This document shows positions 27,393 to 40,600 of a stretch of 64,000 nt of DNA, one piece after another. Origin of the DNA: Mycolicibacterium canariasense (lineage in GTDB: Bacteria; Actinomycetota; Actinomycetes; Mycobacteriales; Mycobacteriaceae); NCBI RefSeq assembly GCF_002101555.1, contig NZ_LQOL01000080.1:57564-121563 (forward strand), given 5' to 3'. The translations under genes and the position numbers were made by a program. Within the stretch, counting starts at the first letter, position 1, and each line of letters opens with the position of its first letter. The notes beneath the pieces are model-generated. The model made no database searches and was not told the origin of the DNA. It was given only the letters and a program-made list of their open reading frames with translations.

Positions 27393-29213
27393 GTGTCCTC
27401 GAGCGTCATTGAATCGGATCGCGCGCGCTGGCGGTCCGGTGTGGCCGGTGTGCTGGCCAAGAGCAGCCGCCGCGACCCGGCGGAACTGCCCGCCGAGCCC
27501 GAACGTCTGCTCGACTCACCCACCTACGAAGGCTTCCCGGTGCGGCCGCTGTACACCGCCCTGGACGGACGTCCCGAGGCGCCGTTGCCGGGACAGTGGC
27601 CGTACACCCGCGGTGCCGACGCGCTGCGTGACGTGCACGCCGGCTGGAAGGTCGCCGAGGTGTTCCCGCTGCCCGGCCAGACCGCCGTCACCGAGGGCAA
27701 TGCCACCGTGCTCGGCGCCCTCACCGACGGGGTGAGCGCGCTGCAGCTGCGCGGGGTGGCGCCCGCGGAACTGGACCGGCTGCTGGAAGGGGTGTTCCTG
27801 GAGCTGGTGCCGGTGATCCTGGACGCCGGTGCCGACTACGCCGCCGCCGCCGACGCGGTGTTGGCCCTGCTCGGTGGGTTCGACGACGAGCAGCGCGCCC
27901 GGCTGTCGGTGGACCTGGGCGCCGATCCGTTGACCGCGGCCCTCGGCGGTGCCGCGACCGCGACCCTCGACGAGGTGATCGCGGTGGCGGGCAAGGCCGT
28001 CGCATACCGCGGTGGGGTGCGGGCCGTCACGGTGGACGGCCCCGCATTGCACAATCTGGGCGCCAGCGCCTCGTGGGAGCTGGCCGGTGCCGTCGCGGCC
28101 GGGGTGGCCTATCTGCGCATCCTCACCGAGGCCGGGCTGCCGGTGGCCGAGGCTCTGGCGCAGATCAGCTTCCGGTTCGCCGCCGACGACGACCAGTTCC
28201 TCACGATCGCCAAACTGCGTGCGGCGCGCACACTTTGGGCGCGGGTGGCCGAGGTCGTCGGTGCCGACGCCGAGGGCGCCGCGACCGTCCACGCCGTCAC
28301 GTCGGCGCCCATGATGAGCCAGCGCGACCCGTGGACGAACATGCTGCGCACCACGGTCGCCGCTTTCGCCGCCGGTGTCGGCGGCGCCGACACCGTGTTG
28401 GTGCAGCCGTTCGACTCGGCCATCCCGGGCGGCCTGCCCGGTACCGCGGCCAGCTTCTCGCGCCGCATGGCGCGCAACACCCAGTTGTTGCTGTTGGAGG
28501 AGTCGCACCTGGGCCGCGTGCTGGATCCGGCGGGCGGCTCCTGGTTTGTCGAGGACCTCACCGCCGGCCTGGCCGAGCAGGCCTGGGCGCACGTCCAGGA
28601 CCTCGAGCGCCGCGGCGGTTTCGGCGCCGCCCAGGGCTACCTGACCGCGCAGATCGCCGAGATCCGGGACCGTCGCACGGCGGACATCGCGCACCGTCGC
28701 AAGGCGCTCACCGGGGTCAACGAGTTCCCCAACCTGGCCGAGAAGCCGCTTCCGGCAGTCGATCCGGAACCGCGGGTACTGCGCTACGGTGCCGGTTTCG
28801 AAGCGCTGCGGGACCGCTCCGACGCCTACCTGAGCGCGCACGGCACCCGCCCGAAGGTGCTGCTGCTCCCGCTGGGACCACTGGCCGAGCACAACATCCG
28901 CACGACGTTCGCGTCGAACCTGCTCGCTTCCGGTGGCATCGAGGCGGTCAACCCCGGCACGGTCGATGCGGCCGGCGTTGCGGCGGCCGCCGACGGACTG
29001 ACCGTCGCGGTGGTCTGCGGCACCGACGCCCGGTACGCCACGGAAGCCTCCGACGTGGTGGCGGCCGGCCGGGCCGCCGGCCTGACCCAGATCTACCTGG
29101 CCGGACCGGACAAGGCCGTGGCCGACGCCGAGCACAAGCCGGACGATTACCTGACCGCGAAGATCGATGCGGTGCAAGCGCTTTCGACCCTACTCACCCG
29201 ATTGGGGGCCTAG
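27393..29213 (+). CDS. mutA: methylmalonyl-CoA mutase small subunit
   Basis: A 606-residue beta subunit of the heterodimeric mutase. It shares the TIM-barrel fold of the large subunit, seen in RMARNTQLLLLEESHLGRVLDPAGGSWF broken across residues ~358-385. Its C-terminal B12-like domain lacks the DxHxxG cobalamin motif, as expected for the non-catalytic subunit. GTG 27393 with CAGGAG upstream. It is followed two bases later by mutB. Confidence 0.95.
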   Translation: MSSSVIESDRARWRSGVAGVLAKSSRRDPAELPAEPERLLDSPTYEGFPVRPLYTALDGRPEAPLPGQWPYTRGADALRDVHAGWKVAEVFPLPGQTAVTEGNATVLGALTDGVSALQLRGVAPAELDRLLEGVFLELVPVILDAGADYAAAADAVLALLGGFDDEQRARLSVDLGADPLTAALGGAATATLDEVIAVAGKAVAYRGGVRAVTVDGPALHNLGASASWELAGAVAAGVAYLRILTEAGLPVAEALAQISFRFAADDDQFLTIAKLRAARTLWARVAEVVGADAEGAATVHAVTSAPMMSQRDPWTNMLRTTVAAFAAGVGGADTVLVQPFDSAIPGGLPGTAASFSRRMARNTQLLLLEESHLGRVLDPAGGSWFVEDLTAGLAEQAWAHVQDLERRGGFGAAQGYLTAQIAEIRDRRTADIAHRRKALTGVNEFPNLAEKPLPAVDPEPRVLRYGAGFEALRDRSDAYLSAHGTRPKVLLLPLGPLAEHNIRTTFASNLLASGGIEAVNPGTVDAAGVAAAADGLTVAVVCGTDARYATEASDVVAAGRAAGLTQIYLAGPDKAVADAEHKPDDYLTAKIDAVQALSTLLTRLGA

Positions 29214-29215
29214 CC

Positions 29216-31494
<2,279 letters not shown>

Positions 31495-31495
<1 letters not shown>

Positions 31496-32481
31496 TGGCA
31501 GCCGACACAGGAGACCTCGCCGCGGCGATCCGCAACGGCGAGCGTGCCGCGCTGGCGCGGGCGATCACGCTGGTCGAGTCGACCAGGGCCGACCACCGCG
31601 AGCGCGCCCAGCAGTTGTTGCTGCAACTGATGCCGCACGCCGGCACGGCCTTGCACGTGGGGATCACCGGTGTGCCCGGGGTGGGGAAGTCCACCACCAT
31701 CGAGGCGCTGGGCATGTACCTGATCGAGCACGGCCACCGGGTGGCGGTGCTGGCGGTGGACCCTTCGTCGACCCGCACCGGCGGGTCGATCCTGGGCGAC
31801 AAGACCCGGATGGCCAAGCTGGCCGTGCACCCGGACGCCTATATCCGGCCGTCGCCGACCTCGGGCACCCTCGGTGGGGTGGCCCGGGCCACCCGGGAGA
31901 CCATCGTGCTGTTGGAGGCGGCGGGCTTCGACGTCATCCTGGTCGAGACCGTCGGCGTCGGGCAGTCGGAGGTGACGGTCGCCGCGATGGTCGACACGTT
32001 CGTCTTCCTGACCCTGGCGCGCACCGGTGACCAACTGCAGGGCATCAAGAAGGGTGTGCTGGAGCTCGCCGACGTGGTGGTGGTGAACAAGGCCGACGGT
32101 GAGCACGCCGTCGAGGCGAAGGCTGCGGCCCGGGAACTGGCGGCGGCGCTGCGCCTGATCTATCCGCGCGAAACACTGTGGCGGCCACCGGTTCTCACCA
32201 TGAGCGCACTGACCGGCGACGGCCTCGCCCAGTTGTGGGAGACCATCGAGCGCCACGGCGACGTGTTGCGCGGCGCGGGGGAGTTCGACCGGCGGCGGAG
32301 GGCGCAGCAGGTGGAGTGGACCTGGGCGATGGTGCGTGACACCGTCCTGGACCGGGTGTTGTCGCATCCGGCGGTGCGCGCGTTGCGGGCCGACGTGGAG
32401 CGCCGGGTGCGTGACGGTGAGCTGACGCCGGCGCTGGCAGCACAGGAGATTCTGGCCGCCGCCGACCGGCCCCGAAGCTGA
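31495..32481 (+). CDS. meaB: MeaB-type G3E GTPase, mutase chaperone
   Basis: A 328-residue P-loop GTPase that protects and reactivates methylmalonyl-CoA mutase. Walker A is GVPGVGKS (G59-S66). Also seen are DPSSTRTGGSILGDKTRM, the switch segment ETVGVGQSE and the guanine-specificity motif NKAD. The GTG start shares one base with the mutB stop, so translation is coupled. It has been called argK in older annotations. Confidence 0.96.
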
Positions 32482-32488
32482 CCGCGAT

Positions 32489-32549
32489 TTGCCGCGGGGC
32501 GTGCCGGCAACCGACTCGAGGCGATGCTGCGGGACGTTCGCCGCGGCAA
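32489..32549 (+). terminator. inverted repeat after meaB, possible terminator
   Basis: TTGCCGCGG (32489-32497) and CCGCGGCAA (32541-32549) are perfect 9-base arms separated by 43 bases, just after the meaB stop. A shorter CCGCG/CGCGG hairpin overlaps the first arm at 32482-32497. No T-tract follows, which is common for mycobacterial terminators; the role is unproven. Confidence 0.3.
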
Positions 32550-32615
32550 CCGGGTCGAGCCCACACCAGGCTTACAGATAGGTAACGCTGCTCGATAGTT
32601 AGCTATACGACGGAG

Positions 32616-32621
32616 TAAATT
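32616..32621 (+). promoter_or_regulatory. -10 box of the lipL gene
   Basis: TAAATT lies nine bases before the GTG at 32631 inside a short AT-rich stretch and no Shine-Dalgarno follows. Candidate leaderless promoter. Confidence 0.35.
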
Positions 32622-32630
32622 GTTGTCATC

Positions 32631-33926
32631 GTGACCCACGCAATGGAGGGCGGGCGCAGCGCGGCGCGGCCCTATGACGACGATCGCGCGGAGCTGCCGC
32701 ACGGCGTGCACGGGGCGGCCGACCCGAGCTTCGGCCGTGTTGTGGGGGCTTTCGCCCAGCTGTTCCGCCACCCCCGGTTGGGCGGCGGGGCCTTGGCGGT
32801 CTACCTGGACGGCGTACCGGTCGTCGACGTGTGGACCGGATGGTCGGACCGGCGCGGTACCCGGCCGTGGACGGCCGACACCGGGGCCATGGTGTTCTCG
32901 GCGACCAAGGGCCTGGCCTCCACCGTCATCCACCGCCTCGCCGATCGTGGGCTGATCGACTACGAGGCGCCGGTTGCGCAGTATTGGCCGGAGTTCGGCG
33001 CCAACGGCAAGGCGGACATCACCGTCCGTGACGCCATGCGGCATCGTGCCGGGCTGTCCCAGTTGGGCGCGGTCACCACGGCCGAGCTGCTCGACCACGA
33101 ACTCATGGAGCACCGGGTCGCCGCGGCCCGGCCGGGCCTGTTCCGCGGCCGGCCGGCCTACCATGCGCTCACGTACGGCTGGCTGCTGGCGGGGCTGGCG
33201 CGCGCGGTCACCGGCTGCGGGATGCGGGACCTGTTCCGGTCCGAGCTGGCCGCCCCGCTCGGCGTCGACGGGCTGCACCTGGGCCGCCCGCCCGGTTCGG
33301 CGCCGACACAGCCGGCGCGGATCATCGGGCCGCAGGGCGCGTGGAAGAACCCGGTCTTCGACGTCATCGCGCCGCAGTTGGCCGCCCTGCCGTTCTCGGG
33401 CGGTTTCGGCGCCATGTACTTCCCGGGGATGCGCTCGATGGTGCAGGGCGACATGCCGCTGCTGGACAGCGAGATGGCCTCGGCGAACGGCGTGGTGACG
33501 GCGCGTGCCCTGGCCCGCCTGTACGGGGCCATCGCCAACGGCGGCGAGCTCGACGGCACCCGCTTCCTGTCCCCGGCGCTGGTGGACGGGCTGACCGCTC
33601 GGCCGAGCTGGCATCCCGACGGGTCCATGCTGATGCCGATGTCGTTCCACCTCGGCTACCACGGCCTGCCTCTTCCCGGCGTGCTGCCGGGCTTCGGCCA
33701 CGTGGGCCTCGGCGGCTCGCTGGGCTGGGCAGATCCGGCCGCCGGCCTGGCGTTCGGGTACGTGCACAACCGGTTGTTGACCCCGATGCTGGTGCCTGAC
33801 CAGGCAGGATTCGTCGCGACCGCGGCGCTGATCCGGCATGCCGCCGGACGGGCCCGGAATCGCGGTTTCGCCGGGATTTCGCAGTTCGGCGCGCCTTTCT
33901 CCTACCCCTCCCCGGCGGCCGGTTAG
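32631..33926 (+). CDS. lipL: beta-lactamase-fold esterase (LipL-like)
   Basis: A 431-residue serine hydrolase of the class C beta-lactamase/esterase family. The nucleophile motif is S90-A-T-K93 in FSATKGLAST, the tyrosine region is YHALTYGWLLAG, and the third motif is HVG in GFGHVGLGGSLGW. There is no obvious signal peptide. It follows the mutAB-meaB operon as in M. tuberculosis (Rv1497), where the family acts on short acyl esters. GTG 32631 is nine bases after a -10-like box; an in-frame ATG lies at 32643. Confidence 0.9.
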   Translation: MTHAMEGGRSAARPYDDDRAELPHGVHGAADPSFGRVVGAFAQLFRHPRLGGGALAVYLDGVPVVDVWTGWSDRRGTRPWTADTGAMVFSATKGLASTVIHRLADRGLIDYEAPVAQYWPEFGANGKADITVRDAMRHRAGLSQLGAVTTAELLDHELMEHRVAAARPGLFRGRPAYHALTYGWLLAGLARAVTGCGMRDLFRSELAAPLGVDGLHLGRPPGSAPTQPARIIGPQGAWKNPVFDVIAPQLAALPFSGGFGAMYFPGMRSMVQGDMPLLDSEMASANGVVTARALARLYGAIANGGELDGTRFLSPALVDGLTARPSWHPDGSMLMPMSFHLGYHGLPLPGVLPGFGHVGLGGSLGWADPAAGLAFGYVHNRLLTPMLVPDQAGFVATAALIRHAAGRARNRGFAGISQFGAPFSYPSPAAG

Positions 33927-34687
33927 AGGCCGTGCAACGGGCTCCGAAGTTTTGCTTGGAGTGTCAACTAACTCGTCGGTAAGGACTTGGGCGGATATTG
34001 CTGCGCCCCCGCGCGAAGCCTTCCCGGCGGGGGTCCGCCGGGCGGTCGTGACACATGTCACTGCGTCATCGAGCCCGCTTTCCTGGCCGTCTTGCGGGGG
34101 CTGTCGTCGTTACCTACGGTGGCGTTGCCATCAGTCGATGTCCGGCTTGTCGCGACGTGGATTGCCAGGCGCACGGAAACGTATTGCTGGGGCCCATGTT
34201 ACTCCTGTTTCTGCTGCTAGCGGCGGTCAGCACCAGCGTGTCAGGCATCGTGCCCGGCTCCCCGAAGTGGGTTGACGGAACGCTTCAGCAACCCGCTAAC
34301 ATTAGCTGGACTTATTAGCTGAAATGTGTCATGGCTAATGATCGGCCGATACGAGTGAGATGCGCCATATTTACCTGTTAGTCAATTTATTGGCCTATCC
34401 GCAGGTTGCGGGCATATCCGCAAGTAGCTAGGCGATCTTGATATTGCTCGTGTAGCCTGCGCGTCGCGGCCTTTGAAACTGTAAAGTCCTTTGAGGATTT
34501 GCTCGGTTTTTAACGCCATCGTCAACGCAGACGACTACGCTACCGACTCACCGACGAGTCTCGGCACTGGGGCGGGGAAAGGATCTGGGCAGCGCAGTGC
34601 GGCGCACATGAGGCAACCGTGGATCCGAGAGCCGTACCTGTCACTCGCTCGTCTTTGAGTTACCCGTCCGAAAGAGGTTGGAACTAC
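33927..34687 (+). promoter_or_regulatory. long non-coding control region upstream of the PKS
   Basis: A 761-base stretch without a convincing gene, visibly AT-richer from about 34290 to 34520. Repeated elements seen: GTGACA/TGTCAC inverted repeat (34048-34061); GCTAA-CA-TTAGC palindrome (34295-34306) with further TTAGC (34315-34319) and GCTAA (34334-34338) half-sites; direct repeats of ATTAGCTG (34301, 34314); two TATCCGCA copies 19 bases apart (34396, 34415); and a CCGCA/TGCGG inverted repeat (34399-34411). This is probably the promoter and operator region of the lipid locus, and a plausible target of an AT-binding silencer such as Lsr2. Confidence 0.5.
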
Positions 34688-37600
34688 GTGGTTGAGGCAC
34701 CTGTGACAGCAGTCGCCGTCATCGGGATGGCGGTGCGATTGCCGGGCGGAATCGACTCACCTGAGCAAATGTGGCAAGCGATGCTGCGTGGCGACGACTA
34801 CGTCACCACCGTTCCGCTGGAGCGCTGGGATGCCGAGGAGCACTACGACCCCGAGATCGGCGTGCCGGGTCGCTCCGTGTCCAAGTGGGGCGCCTTCCTG
34901 GACGATGTCGCCGGGTTCGACGCCGACTTCTTCGGCATCGGCGATCGCGAGGCCACGGCCGCCGACCCGCAGCACCGGCTGCTGCTGGAAACCGCTTGGG
35001 AGGCCGTCGAGCACGCGGGTATCGACCCGGCCAGCCTGGACGGATCACTGACCGGCGTGTTCATGGGCCTGACGACCAACGACTACCAATTGATCGCGGC
35101 CGACGCGCACGCCATCGAGGGTCCATACGGCTTCACCCACAACAACTACAGCATGGCTTCCGGCCGCATCGCCTTCCACCTGGGCCTGCGCGGCCCGGCA
35201 TTCACCGTCGACTCGGCATGCTCCTCGGGCCTGCTCGCGCTGCACATGGCCACCCGCAGCCTGCACTACGGCGAGAGCGATCTGGTACTCGCCGGCGGCG
35301 CCCACATCATCCTGGACCCGCGCAAGTACGCCTCGGCGTCGGCGCAGGGCATGCTCTCCGGAACCGGCCGGTGCCGCGCCTTCGACGTGAACGCCGACGG
35401 TTTCGTCTTCTCCGAGGCCAGCGCGGTACTGCTGCTCAAGCGGCTGGCCGACGCCGAACGCGACGGTGACCGCATCCTCGCCGTCGTCCGGGGCACGGCC
35501 GCCAACCAGGACGGCCACACGGTCAACATCCTCACCCCGTCGAACGAGTCCCAGACCGCCGTGTACCGGGCGGCGCTGGAGTCCGGTGCCATCGATCCGG
35601 GCTCCGTCGGCTTCGTCGAGGCACACGGCACCGGCACGCCGGTGGGCGACCCGATCGAATTCAAGAGCCTCGCCGACGTCTACGGCGGCACCGGCCCCAT
35701 GGTGATCGGATCGTCGAAGACGAACTTCGGCCACAGCCAATCGGCATCCGGCGTGGTCGGCGTCATCAAGAGCGTGCTCGCGCTGCAGCACGGGGTGATC
35801 CCGCCCAACCTGCACTTCACCAAGCTGCCCGAGGAAATGGAGCGCCTCGGTACCGAATTCTTCGTGCCCACCGAGGCCACGCCCTTCCCGGACAAGAGCA
35901 ATGGGGCCGGCGACAGGCCGCGGCGCGCGGCGGTGTCGGCATACGGCATCTCCGGTTCCAACGCGCACGCCGTCCTGGAGCAGGCTCCGCCGGTCGACGC
36001 CGCACCCGCCGGTGATGATGGCCACGGGCCGCTGCTGTTCGCGGTGTCGTCCACCTCGGCCGACGAGCTGCGCCGCAGCGCGGGCCGCCTGGCCGACTGG
36101 GTCGCCGCACATCCCGACGTGGAGCTGCCCGACCTGGCCTACACGCTGGCCCGCCGGCGCTCGCACCGGCCGGTCCGCACCACCGTGATCGCCGATTCCG
36201 TCGACAGCCTGATCGCCGCGCTGCGCGGGGTGGCCGACGGCGGTGAGCCCTACCAGCCCGCCGTGGCCGCCGACGACCGCGGCCCGGTGTGGGTGTTCTC
36301 CGGGCAGGGCTCGCAGTGGGCCGGCATGGGCACCGGGCTGCTGGCCGCGGAGCCGGTGTTCGCCGCGACCATCGCCGAGCTGGAGCCGCTGATCGCCGCG
36401 GAGTCCGGGTTCTCGGTGACCGAGGCGCTGACCGCACCCGAGACCGTCACCGGGATCGGCAGGGTGCAGCCCACCGTCTTCGCGGTGCAGGCGGCGCTGG
36501 TGGCCACGCTGAAGTCCTACGGGGTGGTTCCCGGCGCGGTGATCGGGCACTCGATGGGTGAGGTGGCCGCCGCGGTGGCCGCCGACGTGCTCACCCTCGA
36601 GGACGCCGTCAAGGTGATCTGCCGGCGCTCCCAGCTGATGAGCCGGGTCGCCGGGACCGGCGCGATGGCCACCGTCGAGCTGCCGGCCAAGCAGGTGCTG
36701 TCCGAACTGCAGGCCCGTGGCGTCAACGACGTGGTGCTGGCCGTCGTGGCCTCGCCGACCTCGACCGTGGTCGGCGGGACCAAGGAGTCGGTGCGCGAGC
36801 TCATCGCCGAGTGGGAGCGCCGCGAGATCATGGCGCGCGAGATCGCCGTGGACGTCGCCTCGCACACCCCGCAGGTCGATCCGATCCTGGACGACCTCGC
36901 CGACGCGCTGGCCGACCTCGACCCGGGCGACCCGAGCGTCCCGTACTACTCGGCCACCATGTACGACCCGCGCGACCTGGTCGACTGGGACGCCGACTAC
37001 TGGGTGGACAACCTGCGCCACACCGTGCGGTTCGCGGCCGCGGTGCAGGCCGCCCTGGAGGACGGCCACCGGGTGTTCAACGAGCTGTCCCCGCATCCGC
37101 TGCTGACGCACGCGGTGGACCAGACGGCCCGCTCGCTGGACATCAGCTACGCCGCGCTGGCCAGCGTGCGCCGCGAACAGGCCCTGCCGCACGGGCTGCT
37201 GTCGGTGGTGGCCGATCTACACAATGCCGGCGCCAAGGTGGACTTCTCGGTGCTGTACCCGAGCGGTCGGCTGGTCGACGCGCCGCTGCCGACCTGGACG
37301 CGGCGCCCGTTGATGCTGGTCCGCGATCCCAACGAACTACCCCCCGGCGGGGCCACCCTGGCCGTGCACCCGCTGCTCGGCGCGCACGTGCGGCTGCCCG
37401 AGGAGCCGGAGCGGCATGCCTGGCAGTCCGACGTCGGCACCGGCACCCAACCATGGCTGGGAGACCACCAGGTGCACGGCGTGGCCGCGCTGCCCGGCGC
37501 CGCGTACTGCGAGATGGCGCTGGCGGCGGCCAAGACCGTGCTCGGCGACGCCGCCGAAGTGCACGACATCAGCTTCGACGAGATGCTGCTGCTGGAGGAC

Positions 37601-40600
37601 AGCACCGTGGTGTCCGCGGAGTCCACCGTGGCCGCGCCCGGTCGGGCGAGCTTCCTGGTGGAGACCTACCAGCAGGGTGAGCAGATCCAGCGGGCCGACG
37701 CCGTGCTTCGCGTCGGTGACGGCCAGGCGCCCGAGGCGCGCGATATCGACGCGGTGCTGGCCGCCCATCCGACCCGTCTCGACGGTGCCGAGCTGCGGTC
37801 CTGGTACGGCCAGCGCGGCATCCAATACGGCCCGGCGTTCGCCGGCCTGGTGGCGGCCTACGTCAACACCGGCGAGGACGGCCCACAGGACACGGTGCTC
37901 GCCGAGGTCACGCTGCCCGGCTCGATCCGGTCGCAGCAGGCCGCCTACGGCGTGCACCCGGCGCTGCTGGACGCCGCCTTCCAGGCCGTCGGCGCACACC
38001 CGGCGATCTTCGGGGACATCACCGGTGCGCTGCTGCTGCCGCTGGGCGTACGCAAGCTGCGGACCCACGGCTCGACCCGCAACGTCCGGTACTGCCACGC
38101 CACGCTGACCAGCGTGACGGCCTCCGGCGTCGAGGTGGACCTGGAACTGCTCGACGAGGACGGCAACGTGGCGTTGTCGGTGACCGGCCTGCGGCTGGGC
38201 ACCGGCGTGTCGGACACCGGTGCGTTGGAGCGCAGCTTCAACGACCGGCTGCTCACCATCGAATGGAGCGAGCGGGACCTGCCCGAGGTCGACTACGCCA
38301 ATCCCGGCAGCTGGCTGTTGATCAGCACCTCCGATGCCACCGACCTGCTGGCCACCAAGCTGGCCGACGCGCTCAAGGGGCACGGGGTCGACGTGACGAG
38401 CATGGTGTGGCCGCAGCACTCCGATCACGACGCGCAGGCGATGCGGCTGCGGGAGCTGCTGGACTCGCACGCGTTCGGTGACGTACTGGTGGTGACGCCG
38501 CCGCGCCGCGGCGACACCGACGAATTGTCCGGTGTGCGCGGCGGCGACAACGTCCGCCACCTGGTGCACATCGCCCGGGAGCTGCCCGAGGTGGCCGGCC
38601 AGGCGCCGCGGTTGCACGTGGTGACCCGCAACGCCCAGACGGTGCTGGCCGACGATGTCGCCAACCTCGACGAGGCCGGCCTGCGCGGCCTGGTGCGGGT
38701 CATCAGCACCGAGCACCCGCAGCTGCGGCCCACCCAGATCGACGTCGACGACTACACCGACGCCGCACACGTCGCCGCACAGCTGGTGTCCGGCTCCGAC
38801 GAGGACGAGTCGGCCTGGCGCGGCGGCAAGTGGTACTCGGCACGGCTGGTGCCCGGCCCGCTGCGGCCCGAGGAACGCCGCACCACCGTGGTCAATCCGG
38901 CCCGTGACGGGCTGCGCCTGCAGATCCGGACCCCAGGGGATATCGAGACCCTGGAACTGGCCGCCTTCGAGCGGGTGGCGCCCGGCCCCGGCCAGATCGA
39001 GGTCGCGGTGACCGCGTCCAACCTCAACTTCGCCGATGTGCTCATCGCGTTCGGCCGGTACCCGAGCTTCGAGGGCCGCCAGCCCAAGCTGGGCGGTGAC
39101 TTCGCCGGCGTCGTGACCGCGGTCGGACCCGGCGTGGTGGGCCACAAGGTCGGCGACCGGGTCGGTGGCGTGTCCGCCGACGGGACCTGGGCGACGTTCG
39201 TCACCTGCGATGCCAACCTGGCCGTCACACTGCCGCCGGGGCTGCCCACCAACCGGGCCGCGGCGGTGCCCAGTGCGCACGCCACCGCCTGGTACGGGCT
39301 GCACGACCTGGCCCGCATCTCGGCGGGGGACAAGGTGCTGATCCACTCCGGCACCGGTGGTGTCGGTCAAGCCGCCATCGCCATCGCGCGGGCGGCCGGC
39401 GCCGAGATCTTCGCCACCGCAGGCAGTGAGGCGCGGCGAGAGCTGTTGCGCGGCATGGGAATCGAGCATGTCTACGACTCCCGCAGCACCGAGTTCGCCG
39501 AGCGGATCCGGCACGACACCGACGGCTACGGCGTCGATATCGTGCTCAACTCGCTGACCGGTGCCGCACAGCGGGCCGGTTTGGAACTGCTGTCCTTCGG
39601 GGGCCGCTTCGTCGAGATCGGCAAGCGCGACATCTACGGCGACACCCGGATCGGGCTGTTCCCGTTCCGGCGCAACCTGTCCTTCTACGCCGTCGACCTG
39701 GCGTTGCTGTCGCTGACCAATCCGGACACCGTGCACCGCGTGCTGGAGGTCTGCTACCAGCAGATCGCCGACGGTGTGCTGCCGCTGCCGGAGACCACGC
39801 ACTACCCGCTGCAGGACGGCGCCACCGCCATCCGGGTGATGGGAGCCGCCGAGCACACCGGCAAGCTGGTGCTCGATATCCCGCACGGCGGGCAGATCAA
39901 CGCGGTGGTGCCGGCCCAGGAAGTACGGGTGGGCCGGCCGGATTCGGCCTACGTCATCACCGGCGGCCTGGGCGGGCTGGGCCTGTTCCTGGCAGAGAAG
40001 CTGGGCGTCGCGGGTGCGGGCAGGATCGTGCTCAACAGCCGGTCCGCGCCGTCGCCGTATGCGCAGGAGGTCATCGAGCGGATCCGCCGGGGCGGCACCG
40101 AGGTCGAGGTGTCCCTCGGTGACATCGCCGAGCCGGAGACCGCCGAGCGGTTGGTGGTGGCGGCGTGTGCCACCGGCCTGCCGCTGCGCGGTGTGCTGCA
40201 CGGCGCGGCGGTGGTCGAGGACGCGGCACTGGTCAACATCTCCGACGAGCTGGTCGAAAAGGACTGGGCGCCCAAGGTTTACGGCGCATGGAACCTGCAC
40301 ACGGCGACGGCGAAGCAGTCGCTGGACTGGTTCTGCGTGTTCTCCTCGGCCGCGGCGCTGGTCGGTTCGCCCGGCCAGGGTGCGTATGCGGCGGCCAACA
40401 GCTGGTTGGACGCGTTCACCCACTGGCGGCGCACCAACGGCCTGCCGGCAACCGCCATCGCCTGGGGGCCGTGGTCGGAGATCGGCGCGGGCACCGGCCT
40501 GGCCACCGACAGCGGGGAGGCCGCGATCGACCCGGAGGAGGGCGCCTACGCGTTCGACATGCTGCTCCGGCACGACCGCGCCTACACCGGTTACGCTTCA

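Noticed and set aside
32482..32630. A toxin-antitoxin pair near meaB, as in M. tuberculosis mazEF4
   Set aside because: mutB and meaB overlap by one base and the gap after meaB holds only an inverted repeat and a promoter.
33987..34318. Small open frames of 77-87 codons in the region before the PKS, one with a hydrophobic stretch
   Set aside because: They lack ribosome-binding sites and -10 boxes, are not GC3-biased and overlap inverted repeats. A regulatory region is the better reading, though a small membrane peptide starting at ATG 34196 cannot be fully excluded.
34619..34687. Upstream GTG start for the PKS
   Set aside because: The 23 extra codons include AGA, AGT and other codons rare in this genome, and the family N-terminus aligns from GTG 34688.
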